Below are positions 6,223 through 12,366 of a stretch of 12,366 nucleotides of DNA, piece after piece. This DNA is from Oscillospiraceae bacterium (GTDB lineage Bacteria > Bacillota > Clostridia > Oscillospirales > Ruminococcaceae), in assembly GCA_017544185.1 (NCBI GenBank), contig JAFYEQ010000147.1, positions 1-12,366 on the forward strand, written 5' to 3'. A program made the position numbers and the translations under genes. The number at the start of each line of letters is the position of its first letter. Position 1 is the stretch's first letter. The notes beneath the pieces are model-generated. The model was not told the DNA's origin and did no database searches. It saw only the letters and a list, made by a program, of their open reading frames with translations.

Positions 6223-7125
6223 ATGGAACGAAACAAACGTATAACATATGCAAATATCCTCCTCCTGATCATATGCGCCGCGGGGATAGCTGTCGGCACG
6301 GGATACGACCTTGATATAGCCCGGGCGGTGTACCGCCCCGATGACAAGTTCTGGCGTTTTATCACCATCATCGGACAGTACCCCTTTATGGCGCTGTGGG
6401 TGTACTATATCGGAATACTGTGCCGTCAGACCATGTGCTCATCCCTGTCCAAAGGGAAAAAGACGGCACTGTGCATATCGTGCGGCTATCTTGCGCTGTC
6501 CACGGGATCTATATGCTCCTGGTCCATGTTCTTCTATGATACCCTTGGAGGTGTGTTCCCCGGACTGGAAAACTCACCGCCTGCGATAATGGTCGGAGTG
6601 ATCTTCGGTATATCTCCCCTGTTCTTCGCAGGGCTGTTTAGGAGCAAAAGAGAATATGACAGGACCTTGGTACGCAGACTGGTACGGCTCCTCATCGTCA
6701 TGACCGTCTCCTTCTATATCCTTCAGATCATCAAGCTGTGCTTTGCAAGACCGCGGTACAGGCTGATCATACAGGAAATAGCGGGTATAGGCTTCACGCC
6801 GTGGTATATGCCGTTTAGTGGCTCAAAGGGCCTTATCGGGGAGATGGGGCTGCGGGCGGGAGACTTCCGCTCCTTCCCCAGCGGCCACGCTCTTGAATGT
6901 ATGGGGCTCACCTACGTCCTGCCGATGCTGACCTATACCAATGAAAAGCTGAAGGACCGCAAGACGATACTGTACGCAGCAGCTCTGGTGTTCGCGGTGA
7001 TGGTATGCACTTCACGTATGGTCATGGGCGCCCATTTCCTCAGCGATGTATGTGCAGGCTCTATGCTGTCCCTGCTGGCATCTTTTATAGTCCCGATACG
7101 GGACATCCCCACAGGGGACAAATGA
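6223..7125 (+). CDS. PAP2-family membrane phosphatase
   Basis: A 300-residue integral membrane protein with about seven or eight hydrophobic segments. All three PAP2 signature motifs are present: KLCFARPR (K171, R176, R178), FPSGHA (S220, G221, H222) and SRMVMGAHFLSD (S264, R265, H271, D275). The two histidines and D275 form the usual catalytic set. Family members dephosphorylate lipid or isoprenoid phosphates such as phosphatidate or undecaprenyl diphosphate, generally at the outer face of the membrane; the substrate here is unknown. The start at 6223 was chosen because GGAG (6212-6215) is 7 bases upstream. An ATG at 6217 overlaps the previous TGA (ATGA) but sits only 1 base after GGAG. Either way translation is coupled to the phosphotransferase gene. 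Last gene of the TetR operon. Confidence 0.93.
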   Translation: MERNKRITYANILLLIICAAGIAVGTGYDLDIARAVYRPDDKFWRFITIIGQYPFMALWVYYIGILCRQTMCSSLSKGKKTALCISCGYLALSTGSICSWSMFFYDTLGGVFPGLENSPPAIMVGVIFGISPLFFAGLFRSKREYDRTLVRRLVRLLIVMTVSFYILQIIKLCFARPRYRLIIQEIAGIGFTPWYMPFSGSKGLIGEMGLRAGDFRSFPSGHALECMGLTYVLPMLTYTNEKLKDRKTILYAAALVFAVMVCTSRMVMGAHFLSDVCAGSMLSLLASFIVPIRDIPTGDK

Positions 7126-7133
7126 TGACATAA

Positions 7134-7162
7134 AGCTCCCCGTTCCAATGGAACGGGGAGCT
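7134..7162. terminator. Bidirectional terminator between converging genes
   Basis: A perfect 13-bp stem (7134-7146 with 7150-7162) has a 3-base AAT loop. TTTT follows one base later on the plus strand (7164-7167), and TTT flanks it on the minus strand. It starts 8 bases after the PAP2 stop and lies 26 bases past the stop of the Ig-like gene, so it probably serves both. Confidence 0.82.
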
Positions 7163-7188
7163 GTTTTCATACTGTCAAACGATGTACA

Positions 7189-9390
7189 TCAGATGTAGTA
7201 GTAGGGATCGTACTCATCGTAGTAAACACCGCCGCCGCCGTTGTTGCCGCCGGATACGTTGACGGATACGTTCTTTGCCTGACCTGTTACAGGATCGCGG
7301 AGCGTGATCACGGTGCTGCCGGGGCCTACTGCGGTAACATAGATGACTGCCGACTGAGTGCCGGTGACGGATGCGTTGACGCTGCATACGCTGTAGTTGC
7401 CTACGCTCACATCCATGTTGGAAGCGGAGCTGCACCTAACGGTGAAGGACTCGTTCTGACCTACGGAGAGGTTAAGGGAGGAAGCGCCTACCTGCATCTC
7501 GATCTGGCCGCCTTCAACGTTTACGGATACGTTGACGGATCTGCCAGTGTAGGAGTTGGTAACGGTGATGGTAGCTCTGCCGGACTGGCCGGGATCTACG
7601 GTAAAGGTCTTGGAATTGCCGTTGTTGCTCCTCTCGTATACGTTAGCTACGTTATAGTCGGAGGAATATGCATTGACATATGCAAGATCGTCGCCGTATA
7701 CAGTGAACGTACCTGTAGGACCGTTGGACTCCAGGTTCAGGGACGAAGGAGATACGCTGAGCGCATTGCCGCCGCCTACTGTTACGGGGATGTTGATCGA
7801 GCTGCCGGACATACGGTCATAGATCCTGATGTTGGCACTGCCCGAGCCTGCAGCGTATACGTTGACGGTGCATCTGTCGTTGCCCCAGTCGGAGGTGTAT
7901 ACGGTAGCTACGCCCGTGTTGTTGGAGGATACGTCGATGTAGTTGGGATCGGAGCAATACAGTGTGAACTGCTTGGACTGATCTCTGTTCATGGAAAGGC
8001 TGCTCACAGAAGCAGAGAGGTTCCTGCCGCCGCTTACGCTGACATTTACCTTAGCGTTGGCACCGGTATAGGTATCCTGGATCGTGATGGTGCAGTTGCC
8101 CTGCCTGTAGCCGTATACGGTCACGGTAGCGGAGCCGTTGCCGTATCTGGACACAGCTGCCTGTGCTACGTTGGAGTTGGAGGATACTATGTTGAGGTAG
8201 TTTGCATAGTTGCTGTATACAGTGAAGTCTGTGCTGCCGTTCACCTTGACGCTCACGTTGCTGGTGGATGTCCTGAGGCTGGCACCGGTAACGGTGACCT
8301 TGTAGGTCCTGGAAGCGCCGGTGTAGTCATCGGTGATGCTGATGGTGGCATTACCAGCCTGTCTGCCTGTAACGGTAACGTTGCAGGAGGTGTTGTAGTA
8401 GTGTGTCACCTGAGCGGTAGCCACGTTCTGGTTGGAGCTGTATACGCTGACATATCTGGGATAGCTGGTGTTGACGGAGATAGTATCGGTACCGCCCACG
8501 CTTATGCTGCCGGATGTCTTGGACAGGCTGAGAGTAGAGCCCGTCACGTATACAGGTATGGACTTGGTCGTGCCTGTGTTGTTGTTGGTGATGTATACAT
8601 AGGTGTTGCCTGCAGACTTACCGGTGACCCTTACGTTCACGCGGTTGCCCACCCACTGGGACTTCTCTACCGTAGCGATGTTGCTGTTGGCGATGGAGAT
8701 CCTTGTGTTGGAGCCTGAGCCCGAGGTAACGGTGAATGTGGAGCTGCTGCCTGCGTTGACGCTGACAGAGTTCACGGTCGTGCTGAGGTCTGTGTATGCG
8801 CTGCTGCTGCCGCCGTATACACTTACATTGATCTTGGTGTAGATGTTGGTGTAGCGGGACATGTATACCTTGATGGTAGCGTCGCCGTTGCTGACACCTC
8901 TGATGCGTAAGCCGATCTTGTTGTCTGTGAAGGACGAATCAGCCCATGATGCGGTAGCTACTCTCTTATCGGAGCTCGTCACCTTGACTGCATGCGATCC
9001 CTTCGCAGTGATGTAGATGATCTTTGAGCTGCCTGCCTTTACGGACAGACTGGACGAAGATGCCTTCAGTGAGCCTGCCTTGACATTTACTGTACAGCTC
9101 ACCTTGTTGGAGCCTACCTTTGCAGTGATGACAGCCGTGCCTGCGCTCTTGGCGGTAACTTTACCGTTCTTGTTGACACTGGCTACATTTACGTTGGAAC
9201 TGCTCCATTTGGGGACACTGCTGACACCCGTCACCTTGAGGGTGTATGCCTGGCCCCTGACCAGCGTGATACTGGTCTTGTTGATGCCCCACGCCGACGC
9301 ATCGTGCGGGAAGGCAAGGACGATCAGTGTCATCAGCAGAGTGATCAATACAGCCCATGCCGATCTGATCATGTGTCTGGATCTAGTCAC
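7189..9390 (-). CDS. Secreted protein with eight tandem bacterial Ig-like domains
   Basis: A 733-residue exported protein. The GTG at 9390 is the start: AGGAGG lies 8 bases upstream (9399-9404) and it leads into a signal peptide with basic N-region TRSRHMIRS, hydrophobic core AWAVLITLLMTLIVLAF and ASA-W cleavage after residue 33. An ATG six codons further in has no RBS, and the upstream in-frame extension crosses the promoter. Eight Ig-like units of about 70-87 residues follow (approximately 36-105, 107-193, 198-284, 285-369, 370-454, 455-540, 542-627, 628-714). The first is the most BIG_2-like (SITLVRGQAYTLKVTG, VASVNKNGKVTAKSAGTAVITA); the others share SSNxNVA, GNATITI.D.YTG and VxVTG strand patterns. 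The C-terminus is a GGNNGGGG linker and a Tyr-rich tail (YYDEYDPYYYI). There is no LPXTG motif, final membrane segment, SLH or catalytic domain. Probably an adhesive or structural cell-surface protein; ligand unknown. Confidence 0.9.
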   Translation of the reverse strand: MTRSRHMIRSAWAVLITLLMTLIVLAFPHDASAWGINKTSITLVRGQAYTLKVTGVSSVPKWSSSNVNVASVNKNGKVTAKSAGTAVITAKVGSNKVSCTVNVKAGSLKASSSSLSVKAGSSKIIYITAKGSHAVKVTSSDKRVATASWADSSFTDNKIGLRIRGVSNGDATIKVYMSRYTNIYTKINVSVYGGSSSAYTDLSTTVNSVSVNAGSSSTFTVTSGSGSNTRISIANSNIATVEKSQWVGNRVNVRVTGKSAGNTYVYITNNNTGTTKSIPVYVTGSTLSLSKTSGSISVGGTDTISVNTSYPRYVSVYSSNQNVATAQVTHYYNTSCNVTVTGRQAGNATISITDDYTGASRTYKVTVTGASLRTSTSNVSVKVNGSTDFTVYSNYANYLNIVSSNSNVAQAAVSRYGNGSATVTVYGYRQGNCTITIQDTYTGANAKVNVSVSGGRNLSASVSSLSMNRDQSKQFTLYCSDPNYIDVSSNNTGVATVYTSDWGNDRCTVNVYAAGSGSANIRIYDRMSGSSINIPVTVGGGNALSVSPSSLNLESNGPTGTFTVYGDDLAYVNAYSSDYNVANVYERSNNGNSKTFTVDPGQSGRATITVTNSYTGRSVNVSVNVEGGQIEMQVGASSLNLSVGQNESFTVRCSSASNMDVSVGNYSVCSVNASVTGTQSAVIYVTAVGPGSTVITLRDPVTGQAKNVSVNVSGGNNGGGGVYYDEYDPYYYI

Positions 9391-9414
9391 TATGGATCCC
9401 TCCTTTTTGATATG

Positions 9415-9428
9415 GGGACAGTTGTCCC
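9415..9428. promoter_or_regulatory. GGGACA-GT-TGTCCC dyad in the Ig-like gene leader
   Basis: A perfect 6-bp inverted repeat with a 2-base centre just downstream of the predicted start (about 9431) of the Ig-like gene. It could be an operator or a small hairpin at the mRNA 5' end. Its right arm plus one base is TTGTCCC, the unit of the heptad arrays about 240-310 bases away. Confidence 0.4.
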
Positions 9429-9437
9429 GTTTGCACC

Positions 9438-9466
9438 ATTGTACCACATTTCCCCTCAAATTGCAA
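9438..9466 (-). promoter_or_regulatory. Sigma-A promoter of the Ig-like gene
   Basis: Minus strand TTGCAA (9461-9466), 17-base spacer, TACAAT (9438-9443). Each hexamer is close to consensus and the spacing is ideal. Predicted start near 9431, so the leader before the GTG is about 40 bases. The 12-base direct repeats at 9403-9414 and 9471-9482 flank this element. Confidence 0.78.
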
Positions 9467-9597
9467 GAGGCTTTTTGATATGTTACTGAATTTTGATAAT
9501 TTTGAGGAAACTCCCCGGATATGTCCCCACAGCCTCCCCGTATGTGATCCTTGATCCGGAATATGGATCGATGCGGAGGTATGGGTACAGTCCCGTG

Positions 9598-9617
9598 GGC
9601 GGACACGCAGGTCCGCC
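9598..9617. repeat. Inverted repeat GGCGGAC/GTCCGCC
   Basis: Seven-base perfect arms (9598-9604 and 9611-9617) with a 6-base loop. No T-run follows on either strand, so it is not a convincing terminator. Function unknown. Confidence 0.45.
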
Positions 9618-9637
9618 TCAAAAAGCAGGTACGGGAT

Positions 9638-9653
9638 GTTTGAACGTTTGAAC
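9638..9653. repeat. Tandem 8-mer GTTTGAAC x2
   Basis: Two adjacent exact copies of GTTTGAAC. It lies between the GGCGGAC hairpin and the heptad arrays in the gene-free stretch. No function recognised. Confidence 0.5.
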
Positions 9654-9663
9654 ATTTCTATCC

Positions 9664-9753
9664 TCTTGTCCCTTGTCCCCAGCAACTGCGTCAGCAGTTG
9701 CATCTCTTGTCTCTTGTCCCTTGTCCCTTGTCCCCAGCAACTTCGTGAACAGC
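9664..9753. repeat. TTGTCCC heptad arrays with a shared trailing segment
   Basis: Two short tandem arrays of the heptad TTGTCCC: two copies at 9666-9679, and four at 9707-9734 of which the first is TTGTCTC. Each array is followed by the same segment, CCAGCAACT then G or T, then CGT. After the first array this forms a perfect 8-bp hairpin, GCAACTGC-gtca-GCAGTTGC (9682-9701). After the second the hairpin arm has decayed (GCAACTTCGTGAACAGC). The region therefore looks like a roughly 50-60 base unit duplicated and then diverged, with heptad copy number changing by slippage. Confidence 0.75.
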
Positions 9754-9803
9754 GGTATCCCTTCATTGAAAAACAATGATCCGGAAACAGGATAATATAG
9801 CAA

Positions 9804-9837
9804 AGGCGCAGCCCTCCCATTCGGGAGAGATGCGCCT
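9804..9837 (-). terminator. Terminator downstream of clpB
   Basis: A 15-bp stem with one mismatch and one G-T pair (9804-9818 with 9823-9837) and a 4-base loop. On the minus strand it is followed by TTTGC and an A/T-rich stretch. It starts about 30 bases past the clpB stop. The T-run is short, so termination may be partial, in which case transcription could run on toward the Ig-like gene. Confidence 0.75.
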
Positions 9838-9867
9838 CAGTGGATATGTATGGGGTATGTGACGCCG

Positions 9868-12366
9868 TTATTCGGCTGCCGGTATCACATCTATGGTAAA
9901 GCCGCCGTCCTTCACGCCCACGCTCAGGGTATCCCCGGGAGCGGGATCGTCCGCGATCATGGTGCGGGCGATGATCGTCTCGATCTTTGCCTGTATGTAG
10001 CGCTTGAGCGGTCTTGCACCGAATATGGGATCGTAGCCGTCGTCGGCTATCTTGTTCTTTGCCTCGTCGCTTATCTCCAGCGTGAGCTGCTTGTCTGCCA
10101 GACGGTCGCGCAGCTTTGCGAGAGTAAGATCGATGATGGGGTATATCTCCTTCTTGGTCAGCGGCTTGTAGAAGACTATCTCATCCAGACGGTTGAGGAA
10201 CTCGGGCCTGAAATGGGACTTGAGCACCTTGTCTACGCTGGCTCTCGCCTCTTCGCTTATATCGCCGTCGTCGTTGATGCCGTCGAGGATATAGTCAGAG
10301 CCAAGATTGGACGTGAGTATGATTATGGTGTTCTTGAAGTCTATCACACGGCCCTGAGAGTCGGTGACACGGCCGTCGTCCAGCACCTGCAGGAGGATAT
10401 TGAATACGTCGGGATGTGCCTTCTCCACCTCATCGAAGAGGACAACTGCGTAGGGCTTGCGGCGCACGGCCTCGGTGAGCTGACCGCCCTCCTCGTAGCC
10501 AACGTACCCCGGAGGCGCTCCGATCAGACGGCTCACGGAGAACTTCTCCATATACTCCGTCATGTCGATACGCACGATGTTCTTCTCATCATCGAAGAGA
10601 GCCTGTGCCAGAGCCTTGGCAAGCTCTGTCTTGCCGACGCCCGTGGGTCCCATGAACATGAAGGAGCCCAGAGGACGGTTGGGATCCTGGATCCCGGCAC
10701 GGGAGCGGAGTATAGCCTCGCTCACCTTGGTAACAGCCTCGTCCTGACCGATGACGCGCTTGTGGAGCAGCTCCTCCAGATGCAGGAGCTTCTCGCGCTC
10801 GCCTTCCATCAGCTTGGATACGGGTATGCCCGTCCATCTGGCTACGATCTTGGCTATCTCCTCCTCCGTCACCTTGTCACGGAGCAGGGAGTTCTTCTGA
10901 GCCTCCTCGGCTACGTCATCCACCTGGTCCAGTTCCTTCTCCAGAGACGGGAGTATACCGTACTGCAGCTCTGCAGCCTTGTCATAGTTGCCCTCGCGCT
11001 GAGCGGTAGCCAGATCTGCCTTAGCCTGCTCTATGTCCTCGCGCAGCTTCTGTACACGGCCGATGGCGTTCTTCTCGTTCTCCCAGCGTGTCTTCATCGC
11101 CTTGAACTCGTCACGCAGCTCGGACAGCTCCTTCTGTATCTCCGCCAGACGCTCCAGAGACAGCTTGTCCTCCTCTTTCTTGAGGGCGGTCTCCTCTATC
11201 TCCTTCTGCATGATCTTGCGGGCGATATCGTCCAGCTCCGTAGGCATGGAGTTCATCTCGGTCTTGATGAGAGCGCAGGCCTCATCCACCAGGTCTATGG
11301 CCTTGTCGGGCAGGAAACGGTCTGTGATGTATCTGTTGGACAGTACAGCGGCTGTGATCAGCGCACCGTCCTGTATCTTTACGCCGTGGAACACCTCATA
11401 GCGCTCCTTAAGGCCTCTGAGTATGGTTATGGTGTCCTCCACCGTGGGCTCTGGCACCTGTACAGGCTGGAAACGGCGCTCCAGTGCCTGATCCTTCTCG
11501 ATGTACTGTCTGTACTCATCAAGGGTCGTAGCACCGATGCAGTGCAGCTCACCGCGGGCCAGCATGGGCTTTAAGAGATTGCCCGCATCCATAGCGCCGT
11601 CGGTCTTGCCGGCGCCTACTATGGTATGGAGCTCATCTATGAACATGATGATCTTGCCGTCGGACTTCTTGACCTCATTGAGGACGGCCTTGAGCCTTTC
11701 CTCGAACTCGCCTCTGAACTTGGCGCCGGATATGAGCGCACCCATATCGAGGCTGAACAGCTTGCGGTCCTTGAGGTTATCGGGCACGTCGCCCTTTACT
11801 ATACGCTGTGCCAGGCCCTCTGCGATGGCAGTTTTGCCGACGCCGGGCTCACCTATGAGCACAGGATTGTTCTTGGACTTGCGGGAGAGGATGCGGATAC
11901 AGTTGCGGATCTCGGTATCACGGCCGATAACGGGATCGAGCTTGTTCTGTCTTGCCAGCTCCACCAGATCCTGACCGTACTTTTTGAGCACGTCATAGGT
12001 GTCCTCGGGGTTCTCCGAGGTCACGCGCTGATTGCCTCTCACGTCCAGGAGCGCCTTGAAGAAGGTGTCCTTGTCTATGGCAAAGTCGGAGAGCATCGCC
12101 TTTATGTCCTTATCTCCGTTGTCGAAGTAGGACATGAGTATATGCTCCACGGAGACGAACTCATCGCCCATATTCTTTGCGATGGGCTCCGCAGCGCCCA
12201 TCAGACGGTCGAGAGACTGGGATATGTATACCGTGTTCATATCCCTTCCGCTGCCGGTGACCTTGGGCATACGGGATATCATACGCTCCAGCGCACCTGC
12301 CACAGCTGAGGGATCCTTGCCCATGCGCTTGAGCAGCTCGGGTATCAGACCGTTCTCCTGTGTCAC
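9868..12366 (-). CDS. clpB: ATP-dependent chaperone ClpB (N-terminus cut by window edge)
   Basis: 832 residues of the Hsp100 disaggregase, which threads aggregated proteins through a hexameric ring, usually with DnaK. Numbering from the window edge: the rest of the N domain (about 1-115), NBD1 with Walker A GEPGVGKT (172-179), pore loop [11 protein letters not shown] (F217 where Tyr is more usual), Walker B MFIDELH (D244, E245) and arginine fingers ERRF (297-298); a long coiled-coil middle domain (about 375-500) specific to ClpB; then NBD2 with Walker A GPTGVGKT (573-580), pore loop GAPPGYVGY (Y621), Walker [12 protein letters not shown] (D645, E646) and sensor-2 GARPLKR (R785). The first codon in the window is GTG, but it is internal: about 30 N-terminal residues typical of ClpB are missing, so the gene continues past 12366. 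The promoter and any heat-shock operator lie outside. No damage seen in the rest. Confidence 0.98.
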   Translation of the reverse strand: MTQENGLIPELLKRMGKDPSAVAGALERMISRMPKVTGSGRDMNTVYISQSLDRLMGAAEPIAKNMGDEFVSVEHILMSYFDNGDKDIKAMLSDFAIDKDTFFKALLDVRGNQRVTSENPEDTYDVLKKYGQDLVELARQNKLDPVIGRDTEIRNCIRILSRKSKNNPVLIGEPGVGKTAIAEGLAQRIVKGDVPDNLKDRKLFSLDMGALISGAKFRGEFEERLKAVLNEVKKSDGKIIMFIDELHTIVGAGKTDGAMDAGNLLKPMLARGELHCIGATTLDEYRQYIEKDQALERRFQPVQVPEPTVEDTITILRGLKERYEVFHGVKIQDGALITAAVLSNRYITDRFLPDKAIDLVDEACALIKTEMNSMPTELDDIARKIMQKEIEETALKKEEDKLSLERLAEIQKELSELRDEFKAMKTRWENEKNAIGRVQKLREDIEQAKADLATAQREGNYDKAAELQYGILPSLEKELDQVDDVAEEAQKNSLLRDKVTEEEIAKIVARWTGIPVSKLMEGEREKLLHLEELLHKRVIGQDEAVTKVSEAILRSRAGIQDPNRPLGSFMFMGPTGVGKTELAKALAQALFDDEKNIVRIDMTEYMEKFSVSRLIGAPPGYVGYEEGGQLTEAVRRKPYAVVLFDEVEKAHPDVFNILLQVLDDGRVTDSQGRVIDFKNTIIILTSNLGSDYILDGINDDGDISEEARASVDKVLKSHFRPEFLNRLDEIVFYKPLTKKEIYPIIDLTLAKLRDRLADKQLTLEISDEAKNKIADDGYDPIFGARPLKRYIQAKIETIIARTMIADDPAPGDTLSVGVKDGGFTIDVIPAAE

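Larger units (their letters stand above)
9403..9482. repeat. 12-bp direct repeat pair CTTTTTGATATG flanking the promoter
   Basis: CTTTTTGATATG is found exactly at 9403-9414 and 9471-9482, 68 bases apart. One copy overlaps the Shine-Dalgarno region; the other lies just upstream of the -35 box. This may be a regulator-binding pair or the scar of a small duplication. Confidence 0.6.
9391..9867. other. Gene-free stretch between clpB and the Ig-like gene
   Basis: About 480 bases with no credible coding region. It holds, from right to left, the clpB terminator, the TTGTCCC arrays with their hairpin, the GTTTGAAC tandem, the GGCGGAC hairpin, and the promoter and leader of the Ig-like gene. Short open frames cross the repeats but have no RBS and translate to repetitive charged residues, so they are not called. 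No tRNA or known riboswitch is recognised. Confidence 0.7.

Noticed and set aside
7189..9390. Many GTATAC palindromes inside the Ig-like gene as possible protein-binding sites
   Set aside because: They arise from the frequent Val-Tyr, Tyr-Thr and similar pairs in the beta strands with this organism's GTA, TAC and ATA codon habits.
9598..9617. GGCGGAC/GTCCGCC hairpin as a terminator
   Set aside because: No T-run follows the stem on either strand, and the clpB terminator already lies closer to the clpB stop.
9391..9621. An upstream 77-residue extension of the Ig-like protein
   Set aside because: It crosses the promoter, the leader dyad and the strong AGGAGG; the GTG at 9390 leads straight into a signal peptide.
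9664..9734. CRISPR-like array
   Set aside because: The repeat is a contiguous heptad with no unique spacers of regular length and no cas genes nearby; it is a simple tandem repeat.
9850..11574. A 574-codon open frame on the plus strand opposite clpB
   Set aside because: It lies fully antisense to an intact, motif-complete ClpB and gives low-complexity Leu/Tyr/His-rich protein. The frame is open only because TTA, CTA and TCA codons are rare in clpB.

Overview
The window looks like a chromosomal segment from a Gram-positive anaerobe of the Bacillota, most likely a Ruminococcus-like member of the Oscillospiraceae. This is inferred from the moderately high GC, heavy use of ATA for isoleucine, strong GGAG-type ribosome-binding sites, near-consensus sigma-A promoters, and a VanR/OmpR-type two-component system beside an ABC exporter ATPase. 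The genus is a guess; no rRNA is present to test it.

Layout, left to right. (1) Positions 1-149, minus strand: the N-terminus of an ABC transporter ATPase, cut by the window edge just after the start of Walker A. (2) 290-3028, minus strand: a tight three-gene operon read as PLC-like metal-dependent hydrolase, then OmpR-family response regulator, then sensor histidine kinase. The genes overlap by 11 and 4 bases and end at a strong terminator (252-283). (3) 3029-3288: a divergent promoter region holding two perfect TTGACA-17-TATAAT promoters back to back, with A/T-rich dyads downstream of the rightward one. (4) 3289-7125, plus strand: a second tight operon of TetR-family regulator, a 783-residue three-domain phosphotransferase laid out like rifampicin phosphotransferase, and a PAP2-family membrane phosphatase. 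It ends at a hairpin (7134-7162) shared with the converging gene. (5) 7189-9390, minus strand: a secreted protein of eight tandem Ig-like domains with a glycine linker and a tyrosine-rich C-terminus, from a GTG start behind a good RBS and promoter. (6) 9391-9867: a gene-free stretch of about 480 bases with a promoter, a GGGACA/TGTCCC dyad, TTGTCCC heptad arrays, several hairpins and the clpB terminator. (7) 9868-12366, minus strand: ClpB disaggregase, missing only its first few dozen residues at the window edge.

How the parts may work together. The left half is a plausible envelope-response neighbourhood: a signal-transduction pair co-transcribed with a PLC-like hydrolase, followed on the same strand by an ABC exporter gene with its own weak promoter that could be a target of the regulator. 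Divergent to it, a TetR repressor probably controls its own operon, which encodes a dikinase-type small-molecule phosphotransferase and a lipid or isoprenoid phosphatase. The most interesting items are the RPH-like enzyme under TetR control, the hydrolase built into a two-component operon, the anchorless Ig-like protein with a Tyr-rich tail, and the TTGTCCC heptads whose unit recurs in the leader dyad of the Ig-like gene. The window contains no rRNA, tRNA, CRISPR array or recognisable insertion sequence.
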